Positions 1-5,475 of a stretch of DNA of 7,795 nucleotides are shown here, one piece after another. Position numbers and translations under genes: made by a program. Position 1 is the stretch's first letter. The number at the start of each line of letters is the position of its first letter. The DNA comes from Bacillota bacterium (GTDB lineage: Bacteria; Bacillota; Clostridia; Saccharofermentanales; Fastidiosipilaceae). The stretch covers positions 1-7,795 of the forward strand of contig JAEZYR010000063.1 in assembly GCA_023442635.1 (NCBI GenBank), written 5' to 3'. The notes below the pieces were generated by a model. The model was not told the DNA's origin, did not search any database, and saw only the letters and a list, made by a program, of their open reading frames with translations.

Positions 1-510
1 ATCCAGGTAGGTCGTCGGCTCATCCAAAAAGAGTATTTCGGGTTGCTGCGCCAAGCTCATCGCCAGCCAGACCCTCTGCCTTTCGCCTCCAGAAAGGCTG
101 TCCAAACGGCGAGAGCGGAACTTGTGGGTACCGGTCTCTTGCATCGCCCATTCGATGACCTCCCGATCTTCGGGCGAATCCGTCCTGAAGAGCTGCTGAT
201 GTGGCATGCGCCCATAGGCAATGAGCTGCTCCACACGAAAATCGGCTGGCGCAAAGTGGCTCTGAGGCAAGATGGCAATCCGCTGCGAGAGCTGTTTTTT
301 TGACCACTGCCGCAAACTCGTCCCATCCAAGAAAATATCGCCCTCTTGGCAAGGCAAAAGACCTGATATCGCTTTGAGGAGGGTTGACTTGCCTGAGCCA
401 TTGGGTCCGATGAGGCTGAGAATTTCGCCTGGCCTAATCTGGGTTGTAAACTGCTTGAGGACAACTTTTTGACCATAAGCGACCGTGATATTTTGGATGT
501 CGATTTCCAT
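1..510 (-). CDS. FecE/FepC-type ABC transporter ATP-binding protein (3' end cut by window edge)
   Basis: Nucleotide-binding subunit that would power import of an iron chelate, heme or corrinoid on the cytoplasmic side of the membrane. Translation from the ATG at 508-510 gives 170 residues with no stop before the edge. Visible motifs are Walker A GPNGSGKST (35-43), Q-loop glutamine 83 (ILPQ), the signature LSGGERQR (139-146), and Walker B ILFLDEP with the D-loop (159-170). The family is usually about 250-270 residues, so the H-loop and C-terminal third lie outside. A purine-rich GGAAAGCGAGGG lies before the start, and only 3 bases separate it from the permease stop, so it is the last visible gene of a binding protein-permease-ATPase operon. 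The motifs make the family certain; the substrate is not shown by this protein. Confidence 0.96.
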   Translation of the reverse strand, partial: MEIDIQNITVAYGQKVVLKQFTTQIRPGEILSLIGPNGSGKSTLLKAISGLLPCQEGDIFLDGTSLRQWSKKQLSQRIAILPQSHFAPADFRVEQLIAYGRMPHQQLFRTDSPEDREVIEWAMQETGTHKFRSRRLDSLSGGERQRVWLAMSLAQQPEILFLDEPTTYLD

Positions 511-513
511 GCG

Positions 514-1551
514 TCAAAACCCTCGCTTTCCCCGTGTTTTGAGCAAATAAAGGAAAAAGGGGCCGCCGAGCACCGACATGATCATGCCAAGCGGCAACTC
601 CATGCCAGGGATGAGGACCCGGCCTAAGGTGTCCGCCCCCAATGCGACCACCGCCCCGAGCAAGATCGAAGCAGGCAAGAGGCGACGATAATCCGAACCC
701 ACAAGAAGTCGCACCACATGAGGAACAACCAAGCCTATGAAACCGACCATGCCAACTGCTGATACGGTCACAGCCGCCAAAAAAGCGCCCAAAGCCGAGA
801 GAAAAAGCCTGGTACGGCTGGTTTTGAAGCCCAAATTCGAGGCCATCTCGTCCCCTAATTGCAAGGCATTCGCTCCCCGAATACCCAAAAAGGCCAAAAC
901 CAGGCCTGGCAACCCATAGGTCAGCAGGACTTGCACATGCCGCCAAGAACGCGCGGCCAAAGAACCATTTAGAAAAGCGATGACCCCCGACAGGCTGTCA
1001 GAGTACAGAAGCTGAAGAAGGGCGTTAATGCCACCCAAAACGGTATTGACCGCCACGCCAGCCAAGACAATACGCAGAGGGCTGATGCCCCCCTCATAGG
1101 CCAAGGCATAGATGAGCACGCAGCTTAGCATCGCACCCCCAAAGGCAAAGAGGGGAACACTCTGGATCATCTGAGGAAACAAGAGCATCACGACCGTGGC
1201 CGTCGTAGCCGCCCCTGACGAGACCCCGATGATACCAGGATCCGCCAGGGGATTTTGCATCACGGCTTGCAAGAGCGCCCCAGCTGTCGCCAAACAAGCC
1301 CCGACAAGACAAGCCACGATGAGACGGGGAAGGCGCAGCTGCAAGATGATCTGCCTTGTCGTCGAAGGCGTTGGATCCAGCAGCGCTTCCACAATCTCGC
1401 GGCCGCTGATACCAGCGCTACCCACACTCAGCGAAAGAATCGCCAGGCCAACTAGGATCAGCAGCAAAATAAGCTGCACCCCCCAAAGCATCTGCCAAGA
1501 TTGCCTACACGCCAGCAAGCGAGCAGGCGCCCTCTTTGCCTTCAGTTCCAT
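514..1551 (-). CDS. FecCD-family ABC transporter permease
   Basis: Integral membrane subunit of an iron-chelate/heme/B12-type importer (BtuC/FecCD fold, normally ten helices per monomer, working as a homodimer). At 345 residues it has the usual full length. A basic N-terminus leads into a first hydrophobic helix (about 25-45). Then come the family hallmarks: RLPR (73-76), a glycine-rich helix ending in NPLADP (100-105) and GVSSGA, a later EMASNLG segment that forms the coupling loop to the ATPase, and VGFIGLVVPHVVRLL followed by RRLLPAS near the C-terminus. The start follows the binding-protein stop by 3 bases and has GGCGGAG about a dozen bases upstream, inside that gene's end, so translation is probably coupled. 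No frameshift or missing segment is seen. The ligand is set mainly by the binding protein next door. Confidence 0.96.
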   Translation of the reverse strand: MELKAKRAPARLLACRQSWQMLWGVQLILLLILVGLAILSLSVGSAGISGREIVEALLDPTPSTTRQIILQLRLPRLIVACLVGACLATAGALLQAVMQNPLADPGIIGVSSGAATTATVVMLLFPQMIQSVPLFAFGGAMLSCVLIYALAYEGGISPLRIVLAGVAVNTVLGGINALLQLLYSDSLSGVIAFLNGSLAARSWRHVQVLLTYGLPGLVLAFLGIRGANALQLGDEMASNLGFKTSRTRLFLSALGAFLAAVTVSAVGMVGFIGLVVPHVVRLLVGSDYRRLLPASILLGAVVALGADTLGRVLIPGMELPLGMIMSVLGGPFFLYLLKTRGKRGF

Positions 1552-1554
1552 AAG

Positions 1555-2853
1555 TTAGTGCAACTCCGCCTGTAGGCGCTTGATCATCCGCTCCACGCTA
1601 TCGACGACTTCGAGACCGCGGCTCGTACTATATTCCGAAGCAAAGGCCAGGATGTGGCCGTCTTTGACCGCTTGAAGGCTAGTCCAGAGCCCTGCATCCT
1701 TTTGGGTTAGGGCGTCAAAAGCGGCTTTCAGCTCCTCAGGCTGGTAGCCCGTTGGCGGCGCGATCAAGAAAAGCCATTCTGGCTGTGCCGTCATAAGAAA
1801 CTCCATGTTGATAGGCGTCAAGCCCACACCTGGGCCGTCCTGCTCATCTTGAGGGTTTTCAAAGCCCAGAGCCTTGACCAGCCCCCCGAAGAAGCTACGG
1901 CTCGAAGCGACGTGGCTTTGATCCATGCCGAATAAAACCATGGCCTTGTGTCCAGGATTTTGCTTTTTGTAGTCAGCTATTTTGGCGTCGAGCTCGTCAT
2001 AAATGCGCGTGACATCGGCCAGAGCCTCCGCTCCACCAAAAGCTTCAGCCAGCGCCAGGCTTTCAGCACGATTGGCCGCCAGATCAACAGCTGGCCCTTC
2101 GCTCGTGTAGTACGTCGGTATACCCAAAGACTCTAGCTGCTTGCCAAACTTTTCAGCGTGGTAGGCACTGAGCATGACCAAGTCGGGCTTAAGGGCGACC
2201 ACCGCTTCCGTATCGATCGTGTTCATGCCAGCCTGTATCCTGGGCAGGTCCTTGTAGACTTCGCGCGCTCTTGTGCCGCCGACACTGCTGCTGACCGCAA
2301 TGGGCTTAATGTCCAGGCGGCTTAACAGATAGAGGCTCGAGGTCGAAAGGTCGACCAGTCGCTCGGGAGCCTTGTCGAGTTCTACGGCCTCACCAAATTT
2401 TGCTTGCAGGGCAGCAGGATAAGCAATGCGGAACTTCCCTTGTGGCATTTGGTGGCGGATTTCGCCTCTGAGCAGCGAATCGGCTTCCATCTCTGGCAGG
2501 TGCAGTTCGCGTGTTGGCTTGGCTTGTCCTGGATGGCCTGAGTCTTTGCCCGGCTCAGCTTTCGAATGCCCGTGCCCACCCTTGCCTTTCTTTGTGGCCG
2601 AAGCTGTCGCATCCTTTGAACTGCTCGGGGCTTGTTGCCCTGACTCGGACTGGCTGTTGAGCACAGATGGCTTATGCGCCGACGGATCGCTCGTTTGGCT
2701 TTTTTTGCTCTTGTCCTGACAAGCACCAAGCAAGAGCAAAAGGCTCATGCCGAGAGCCAAAGTGGGCACTAGACCGCGCTTCTGGCTCAAAGTCCGTGTC
2801 GATGTCGGGTGGCCTGGTGTTGCCCGACGGCCAAAATGTTGACGTTGCATCAT
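1555..2853 (-). CDS. Lipoprotein substrate-binding protein of a Fec-type importer, IsdE/FepB-like, with a long Ser/Lys/His linker
   Basis: Extracytoplasmic receptor that would capture the ligand and deliver it to the permease encoded next. The 432 residues start with an unusually long basic N-region, a hydrophobic stretch (about 31-43) and a lipobox LGAC with lipidated Cys45. A low-complexity Ser/Lys/Gln linker follows (about 46-115), including KKGKGGHGHSK with His94 and His96. A Peripla_BP_2 (TroA/BtuF fold) domain occupies roughly 155-430. The segments PERLVDLS, VVALKPDLVML and VLFGMDQSH...LVKALGFEN resemble heme receptor IsdE; Met210 (QAGMNTIDTEAV) sits where I recall IsdE's axial Met, but I see no clear equivalent of its axial His. 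The start is chosen because AGAAGGAGT lies 6 bases before this ATG; a second ATG follows at once. Four 19-bp repeats sit just upstream. Family is certain; heme is a guess, and a siderophore or corrinoid remains possible. Confidence 0.93.
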   Translation of the reverse strand: MMQRQHFGRRATPGHPTSTRTLSQKRGLVPTLALGMSLLLLLGACQDKSKKSQTSDPSAHKPSVLNSQSESGQQAPSSSKDATASATKKGKGGHGHSKAEPGKDSGHPGQAKPTRELHLPEMEADSLLRGEIRHQMPQGKFRIAYPAALQAKFGEAVELDKAPERLVDLSTSSLYLLSRLDIKPIAVSSSVGGTRAREVYKDLPRIQAGMNTIDTEAVVALKPDLVMLSAYHAEKFGKQLESLGIPTYYTSEGPAVDLAANRAESLALAEAFGGAEALADVTRIYDELDAKIADYKKQNPGHKAMVLFGMDQSHVASSRSFFGGLVKALGFENPQDEQDGPGVGLTPINMEFLMTAQPEWLFLIAPPTGYQPEELKAAFDALTQKDAGLWTSLQAVKDGHILAFASEYSTSRGLEVVDSVERMIKRLQAELH

Positions 2854-2889
2854 GATGCACTCCTTCTTTCTATTTTCAGACCCAAATTT

Positions 2890-2965
2890 GTTTTGAGTCT
2901 TGAAAGCTGTTTTGAGTCCTGATAGCTGTTTTCTGTCGCGTGAGCCGTTTTATGCCTCGATGGCT
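2890..2965 (-). repeat. Four tandem 19-bp degenerate direct repeats upstream of the binding-protein gene (probable operator array)
   Basis: On the plus strand the units are GTTTTGAGTCTTGAAAGCT (2890-2908), GTTTTGAGTCCTGATAGCT (2909-2927), GTTTTCTGTCGCGTGAGCC (2928-2946) and GTTTTATGCCTCGATGGCT (2947-2965), end to end with no spacer. Units 1 and 2 match at 17 of 19 positions; unit 2 matches unit 3 at 12 and unit 4 at 13. GTTTT at one end and GC at positions 17-18 are invariant. The array ends 36 bases before the start codon, beside or over the expected promoter, for which I see no good -35/-10 pair. Tandem direct half-sites near a weak promoter are typical of AraC/XylS-type activator targets, and an AraC-type gene lies in this locus; the link is inferred. 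Confidence 0.75.
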
Positions 2966-2981
2966 CGACTCAAAGGGCAAG

Positions 2982-2997
2982 GGGTCTCGCTCGACCC
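2982..2997 (-). other. Short hairpin after the nifH-like gene
   Basis: GGGTC and GACCC form a 5-bp stem around a 6-base loop, about a dozen bases past the nifH-like stop. There is no U-run after it, so it is not a classical terminator. It may slow or partly end transcription, or protect the mRNA end, between nifH-like and the binding-protein gene. Chance is also possible for so short a stem. Confidence 0.25.
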
Positions 2998-3008
2998 AGA
3001 TGACTTGC

Positions 3009-3770
3009 CTAGATTTCTGGTGCACTGAGGACTTTTTGGGCTAAAGTCAGATAGATTTCCTGCATCTTAGAACTGCCTGCCTCAAAGGCTTCAAAGACGG
3101 TTTTGCCCAAGGCCTCAGCCTGCTGAATTTCGCCACAACGGGGAATGTATTGAATAACCTCGCAGCCGATTTCAGGCAGCGCAGCCTGCACCAAGGCTTC
3201 CTCATTCTCAATATTTTTGGCGTTCAGGATGAGACCTCGAAGCCTGGCATAGCCTCTTTTTTCAAATTTGGCGATAGCCCTTGCGATGTTGTGAGCCGCA
3301 TATAAGCTCATCATTTCGCCCGAAGAAACCACATAGACATCGCGGGCATAGCCGCCTCGAATAGGCATGGCAAAGCCGCCACACACCACATCGCCCAGCA
3401 CGTCATAGAGAATGACATCGGGCTGATAGATCTCCTCCGCCCTCAGTTCGCTGAGCTTTTCGAAAGCTGAAATAATGCCGCGACCTGCACAACCCACACC
3501 TGGCTCGGGGCCTCCTGCCTCGACGCAAAGCACGCCTGTCGGGCTTTCGAACACGATATCTTCGAGCTTGAGATCGTCACCTAGCTGCAAAAGCTGATCC
3601 AAAACGGTGGGAATGCGCTGGCCGCCCATAAGATTTTTGCAAGAATCTGCTTTGGGGTCACAGCCGATTTGCAAGACCTTGTGCCCCAAACTCGCCAAGG
3701 CCGCACTCAAATTGGCCGCCGTTGTAGACTTGCCAATGCCACCTTTTCCATAAATTGCTATTCTTTTCAT
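3009..3770 (-). CDS. NifH-family Fe-protein-like ATPase (nitrogenase reductase homologue, not true nitrogenase)
   Basis: A homodimeric ATP-driven iron-sulfur reductase of the NifH/BchL/CfbC family, expected in the cytoplasm, passing single electrons to a partner oxidoreductase. The 253 residues include the P-loop GKGGIGKST (8-16), switch I CDPKADS (37-43), the first cluster ligand Cys94 in GVGCAGRG with Arg97 (the residue ADP-ribosylated in nitrogenase NifH), and the second ligand Cys130 in switch II DVLGDVVCGGFAMPIR (123-138). It is shorter than classical NifH (about 275-295) and has IPRCGEIQQAE where nitrogenase NifH has IPRDN..QRAE. No NifD, NifK, NifB or NifE/N is in the window, so nitrogen fixation is not supported. 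The start has GAGAGG 4 bases upstream. It is divergent from the AraC-type gene and lies upstream of, and in line with, the importer operon. Family assignment is firm; electron acceptor and pathway are unknown. Confidence 0.93.
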   Translation of the reverse strand: MKRIAIYGKGGIGKSTTAANLSAALASLGHKVLQIGCDPKADSCKNLMGGQRIPTVLDQLLQLGDDLKLEDIVFESPTGVLCVEAGGPEPGVGCAGRGIISAFEKLSELRAEEIYQPDVILYDVLGDVVCGGFAMPIRGGYARDVYVVSSGEMMSLYAAHNIARAIAKFEKRGYARLRGLILNAKNIENEEALVQAALPEIGCEVIQYIPRCGEIQQAEALGKTVFEAFEAGSSKMQEIYLTLAQKVLSAPEI

Positions 3771-3797
3771 CTCGCCTCTCTTGCCTAAACCTATGTA

Positions 3798-3824
3798 GTT
3801 AGCTTAATCTTACTGGTTAGTAAG
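3798..3824 (-). promoter_or_regulatory. Operator region of the nifH-like gene with inverted repeat, in the divergent intergenic region
   Basis: The plus strand reads GTTAGCT (3798-3804), 4 bases, CTTACT (3809-3814), then GGTT and AGTAAG, so that CTTACT/AGTAAG form a perfect inverted repeat (3809-3824). The minus-strand form AGTAAG-N4-AGCTAAC recurs before fld and, in variant form, before the DUF3793 gene. It begins 27 bases upstream of the nifH-like start, a position where a bound protein would control that promoter and possibly the divergent araC promoter. The TTAG/CTAA half-sites recall DtxR/IdeR-type iron boxes, but this is only a resemblance. I see no convincing -35/-10 pair for nifH-like. 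Confidence 0.55.
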
Positions 3825-3830
3825 GGTAGC

Positions 3831-3848
3831 AGCTTCTAACTCAAAAAC
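3831..3848 (+). promoter_or_regulatory. Possible single copy of the 19-bp repeat element upstream of the AraC-type gene
   Basis: AGCTTCTAACTCAAAAAC resembles the repeat before the binding-protein gene read toward its gene (AGCTTTCAAGACTCAAAAC), allowing one gap. It has the same orientation relative to the downstream gene. It could be an autoregulatory site of the AraC-type protein. The match needs a gap and the sequence is A-rich, so chance is a real alternative. Confidence 0.3.
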
Positions 3849-3860
3849 TTGCCTCTGCCT

Positions 3861-3889
3861 TTGGTGTTCTTTTGTCGAATTTGTATGGA
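3861..3889 (+). promoter_or_regulatory. Candidate promoter of the AraC-type gene
   Basis: TTGGTG (3861-3866) and TATGGA (3884-3889) are separated by 17 bases. This is a sigma-A-like layout with weak agreement at the 3' half of each box. It would leave a leader of about 70 bases containing a CTACAG direct repeat (3926-3931 and 3938-3943). It is the best pair I find in the 197-base divergent region, not a strong one. Confidence 0.35.
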
Positions 3890-3967
3890 TGCTCACGCAA
3901 GCCCATGGCTCCGACATCTCTATCTCTACAGGTAGACCTACAGACCCTGGCTTAGATTGGAGTTCTT

Positions 3968-4747
3968 ATGAACCGTCTTGACTTTTCATTAGAATCGGAC
4001 AAAGCCTCATCCCAAGAGATGTCAGGTCGTGAACTTTTGTCCCCCTATCATTTTTTCGATCAGGCAGACGGCGAGAATTTTTCGGGTCTCGATTTGGACG
4101 AGCGGCTCTATCGCTTCGAAGAAGTCTGCGAAGCCCTTTTTGCGGGTCAGCTAGCCCTTGCCAAGCGCCGTCTCGAATGGCAGGCTCAGTTTTTGCGCCC
4201 AGCCAACCAAGTCAGGCTATATCGCGTTTTCTTGAGCGCACTCAATTACGCGATCTATCACAGCATGCTGGAGCGTTGGGGTAAGTCCTACCACCGCCTA
4301 TGTTATGAACACGGGCTAAGCATGCACGCCGTCGAATGCTGGGAGGCTTGCCTAAAAGTAGGCTTCGAAATTTTGGAACACTATGCAGCTGCCCTCGCAA
4401 CTTGTCATCGCGCCCCCGATACGCGCATCGAAAAAGTCACACAATACATCAAGACGCACTTGAGTCAGACGCTCAGCTTAGAGGATCTGGCCAGTCTGGT
4501 CTACCTCAACCGCAGCTATTTGTGCAGCCTATTCCGCCAGCAGATGGGCGAAAGCATTCAGCAGTACTGCACGCGCCTGCGCATGCGCCAGGCCGAAGAA
4601 CTGCTGCTAGATCCGAGCTTGCGCATCGAGGAGATCGCCGTGCGCTGTGGGTATGGCAACTTGAGCGCCTTTAGCACCGCCTTCCGTCGCCATTTAGGCG
4701 TCAGCCCTAGAGCCTACCGCAAAGCCAGGCAGCACAGCTATACCTAG
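3968..4747 (+). CDS. AraC-family transcriptional regulator with a helical, cysteine-containing N-terminal domain
   Basis: A DNA-binding regulator of 259 residues. The C-terminal 105 residues are a typical AraC double helix-turn-helix: first unit LSLEDLASLVYLNRSYLCSLF (169-189), second RIEEIAVRCGYGNLSAFSTAF (219-239), ending in the family signature FRRHLGVSPRAYR. The N-terminal part (about 45-150) looks all-helical rather than the sugar-binding cupin of AraC itself and is of the kind seen in many Bacillota AraC-type proteins. It holds Cys54, Cys112, Cys124, Cys128 and Cys146, which might sense metal or redox state, though no known motif is matched. GGAG lies 5 bases before the ATG. The gene is divergent from nifH-like and is the only regulator in the window, so it is the natural candidate to act on the direct-repeat array before the importer operon. 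That target, and the inducer, are inferred. Confidence 0.92.
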   Translation: MNRLDFSLESDKASSQEMSGRELLSPYHFFDQADGENFSGLDLDERLYRFEEVCEALFAGQLALAKRRLEWQAQFLRPANQVRLYRVFLSALNYAIYHSMLERWGKSYHRLCYEHGLSMHAVECWEACLKVGFEILEHYAAALATCHRAPDTRIEKVTQYIKTHLSQTLSLEDLASLVYLNRSYLCSLFRQQMGESIQQYCTRLRMRQAEELLLDPSLRIEEIAVRCGYGNLSAFSTAFRRHLGVSPRAYRKARQHSYT

Positions 4748-4839
4748 GCTAGCTTCTGCTGAGTCGGCAGAGCATTGTTGCTCTCCGTGTATCTAGCCCC
4801 CACGATCTGCCGCCTACGCCCTCATAAATGCCCAAACCA

Positions 4840-4871
4840 AAAAAGCCTAGACCCTGAGGTCCAGGCTTTTT
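4840..4871. terminator. Bidirectional rho-independent terminator between araC-type gene and flavodoxin gene
   Basis: The arms AAAAAGCCTAGACC (4840-4853) and GGTCCAGGCTTTTT (4858-4871) pair over 14 positions with one mismatch around the loop CTGA. A T-run closes it on the plus strand and an A-run opens it, so both convergent transcripts would end in a U-run. It lies 92 bases past the AraC-type stop and 54 past the flavodoxin stop. The stretch 4748-4839 before it holds only short inverted repeats (AGAGC/GCTCT at 4769-4784; GGCTAG 4747-4752 with CTAGCC 4793-4798) and no gene. Confidence 0.9.
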
Positions 4872-4925
4872 GAGTCATGTGCTCTTTCCGTTCAGAAGTT
4901 TATCTTCGCCCAGATTTTCCCTCAC

Positions 4926-5345
4926 TCAAGCTTGGGCAAATTCTTTGCCCCAAGCCTCGCACTCATCGAGGGCATCCTGCTCATAGGAGATCAGGCCTTG
5001 ATCCTTGAAGAGGTCGGCCTCTGCTGCACGCAAGCGCTCTGCCCACTTCAGCATCCACTCACCATCATTCCAGCTGTAAGAACCGAAGATAAGGACTTTG
5101 CGGCCCTTGAGCTGGCCCTCAATCTCCTGGAAAAAGGGCTCGAACTCATCCTCTTCGAGCACTTCGTCACCCATGGCGGGGCAGCCGAGTGCCAAGAGCT
5201 CATAGTCGTCAATGGAGGGCTTAGCTTCGCTAATATTGATGACCTCGACCTCTGCGCCAGCGGCCTTTGCGCCCTTGGCGATGGATTCGGCCATTGCTTC
5301 TGTGTTGCCTGTACCTGTCCAGAAGTAAATTCCTAGTTTTGCCAT
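4926..5345 (-). CDS. fld: Short-chain flavodoxin (clostridial type)
   Basis: A small FMN-binding electron carrier in the cytoplasm, standing in for ferredoxin under iron limitation. The 139 residues show the phosphate-binding loop WTGTGNT (about 9-15), the first flavin loop GCPAMGDEVLEE (about 54-65) and the second flavin loop GSYSWNDGEWM (about 92-102). These are strikingly like the Clostridium beijerinckii flavodoxin as I remember it (GCSAMGDEVLEE, GSYGWGDGKWM). An upstream in-frame ATG at 5381 exists, but GAGG 6 bases before the ATG at 5343-5345, and the family's N-terminus, decide the start. It follows DUF3793 on the same strand with its own promoter region. Flavodoxins donate electrons to NifH-type Fe proteins, so it is a plausible partner of the NifH-like protein here; this pairing is inferred. 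Confidence 0.95.
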   Translation of the reverse strand: MAKLGIYFWTGTGNTEAMAESIAKGAKAAGAEVEVINISEAKPSIDDYELLALGCPAMGDEVLEEDEFEPFFQEIEGQLKGRKVLIFGSYSWNDGEWMLKWAERLRAAEADLFKDQGLISYEQDALDECEAWGKEFAQA

Positions 5346-5380
5346 TTCTTGCCTCTTTCTCGCGTAATGACGCCTCAACA

Positions 5381-5408
5381 TGTATAAGCCATGAGCAGGC
5401 TTTGTAAA
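5381..5408 (-). promoter_or_regulatory. Candidate flavodoxin promoter
   Basis: On the minus strand TTTACA (5403-5408) and TATACA (5381-5386) are 16 bases apart, each with five of six consensus bases, and would give a leader of about 30 bases. An alternative has a perfect TTGACA (5459-5464) with a poor -10 TAACCT (5436-5441) 17 bases away. The choice matters: in the first case the operator at 5414-5430 lies just upstream of -35 (activator position), in the second it overlaps the transcript start (repressor position). Confidence 0.55.
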
Positions 5409-5413
5409 ATGCC

Positions 5414-5435
5414 GTTAGCTATCGCTTACTAAAAC
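5414..5435 (-). promoter_or_regulatory. Operator before fld combining both recurring motifs
   Basis: The minus strand carries AGTAAG-N4-AGCTAAC (5414-5430), the element also found before nifH-like. Overlapping it, GTTTTAGTAAGCGATAGCT (minus strand, 5417-5435) matches unit 4 of the tandem 19-bp array at 13 of 19 positions and unit 2 at 12. Relative to its gene it points the other way from the array. An ACTAA/TTAGT inverted repeat (5428-5443) adjoins. One protein may read both forms, or two regulators may compete here. Confidence 0.5.
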
Positions 5436-5475
5436 AGGTTAGTTCTTGTTAACTGCAATGTCAAGAGAGCCGCTA

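Noticed and set aside
434..946. Open frames overlapping the permease, receptor and ATPase genes in other frames and on the plus strand
   Set aside because: They lie inside genes with clear family motifs, encode no recognisable domain and lack ribosome binding sites.
2890..2965. CRISPR array
   Set aside because: The 19-base units touch each other with no spacers, are degenerate, and no cas gene is present.
2854..3008. Cobalamin riboswitch before the receptor operon
   Set aside because: The gap is too short for the usual aptamer, I see no B12-box, and the space is filled by the tandem repeats.
3009..3770. Part of a nitrogen-fixation (nif) cluster
   Set aside because: No other nif gene is in the window, the protein is shorter than nitrogenase NifH and differs in its C-terminal region, and all neighbours are uptake or redox genes.
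4747..4798. Structured RNA after the AraC-type gene (GGCTAG/CTAGCC enclosing two small hairpins)
   Set aside because: The stems are 4-6 bp, the two inner ones share bases, and it starts at the stop codon; the real terminator is at 4840-4871.
5346..5381. Upstream ATG at 5381 as flavodoxin start
   Set aside because: It would add twelve residues absent from flavodoxins and overlap the proposed -10 box, while the ATG at 5345 has a well-placed GAGG.
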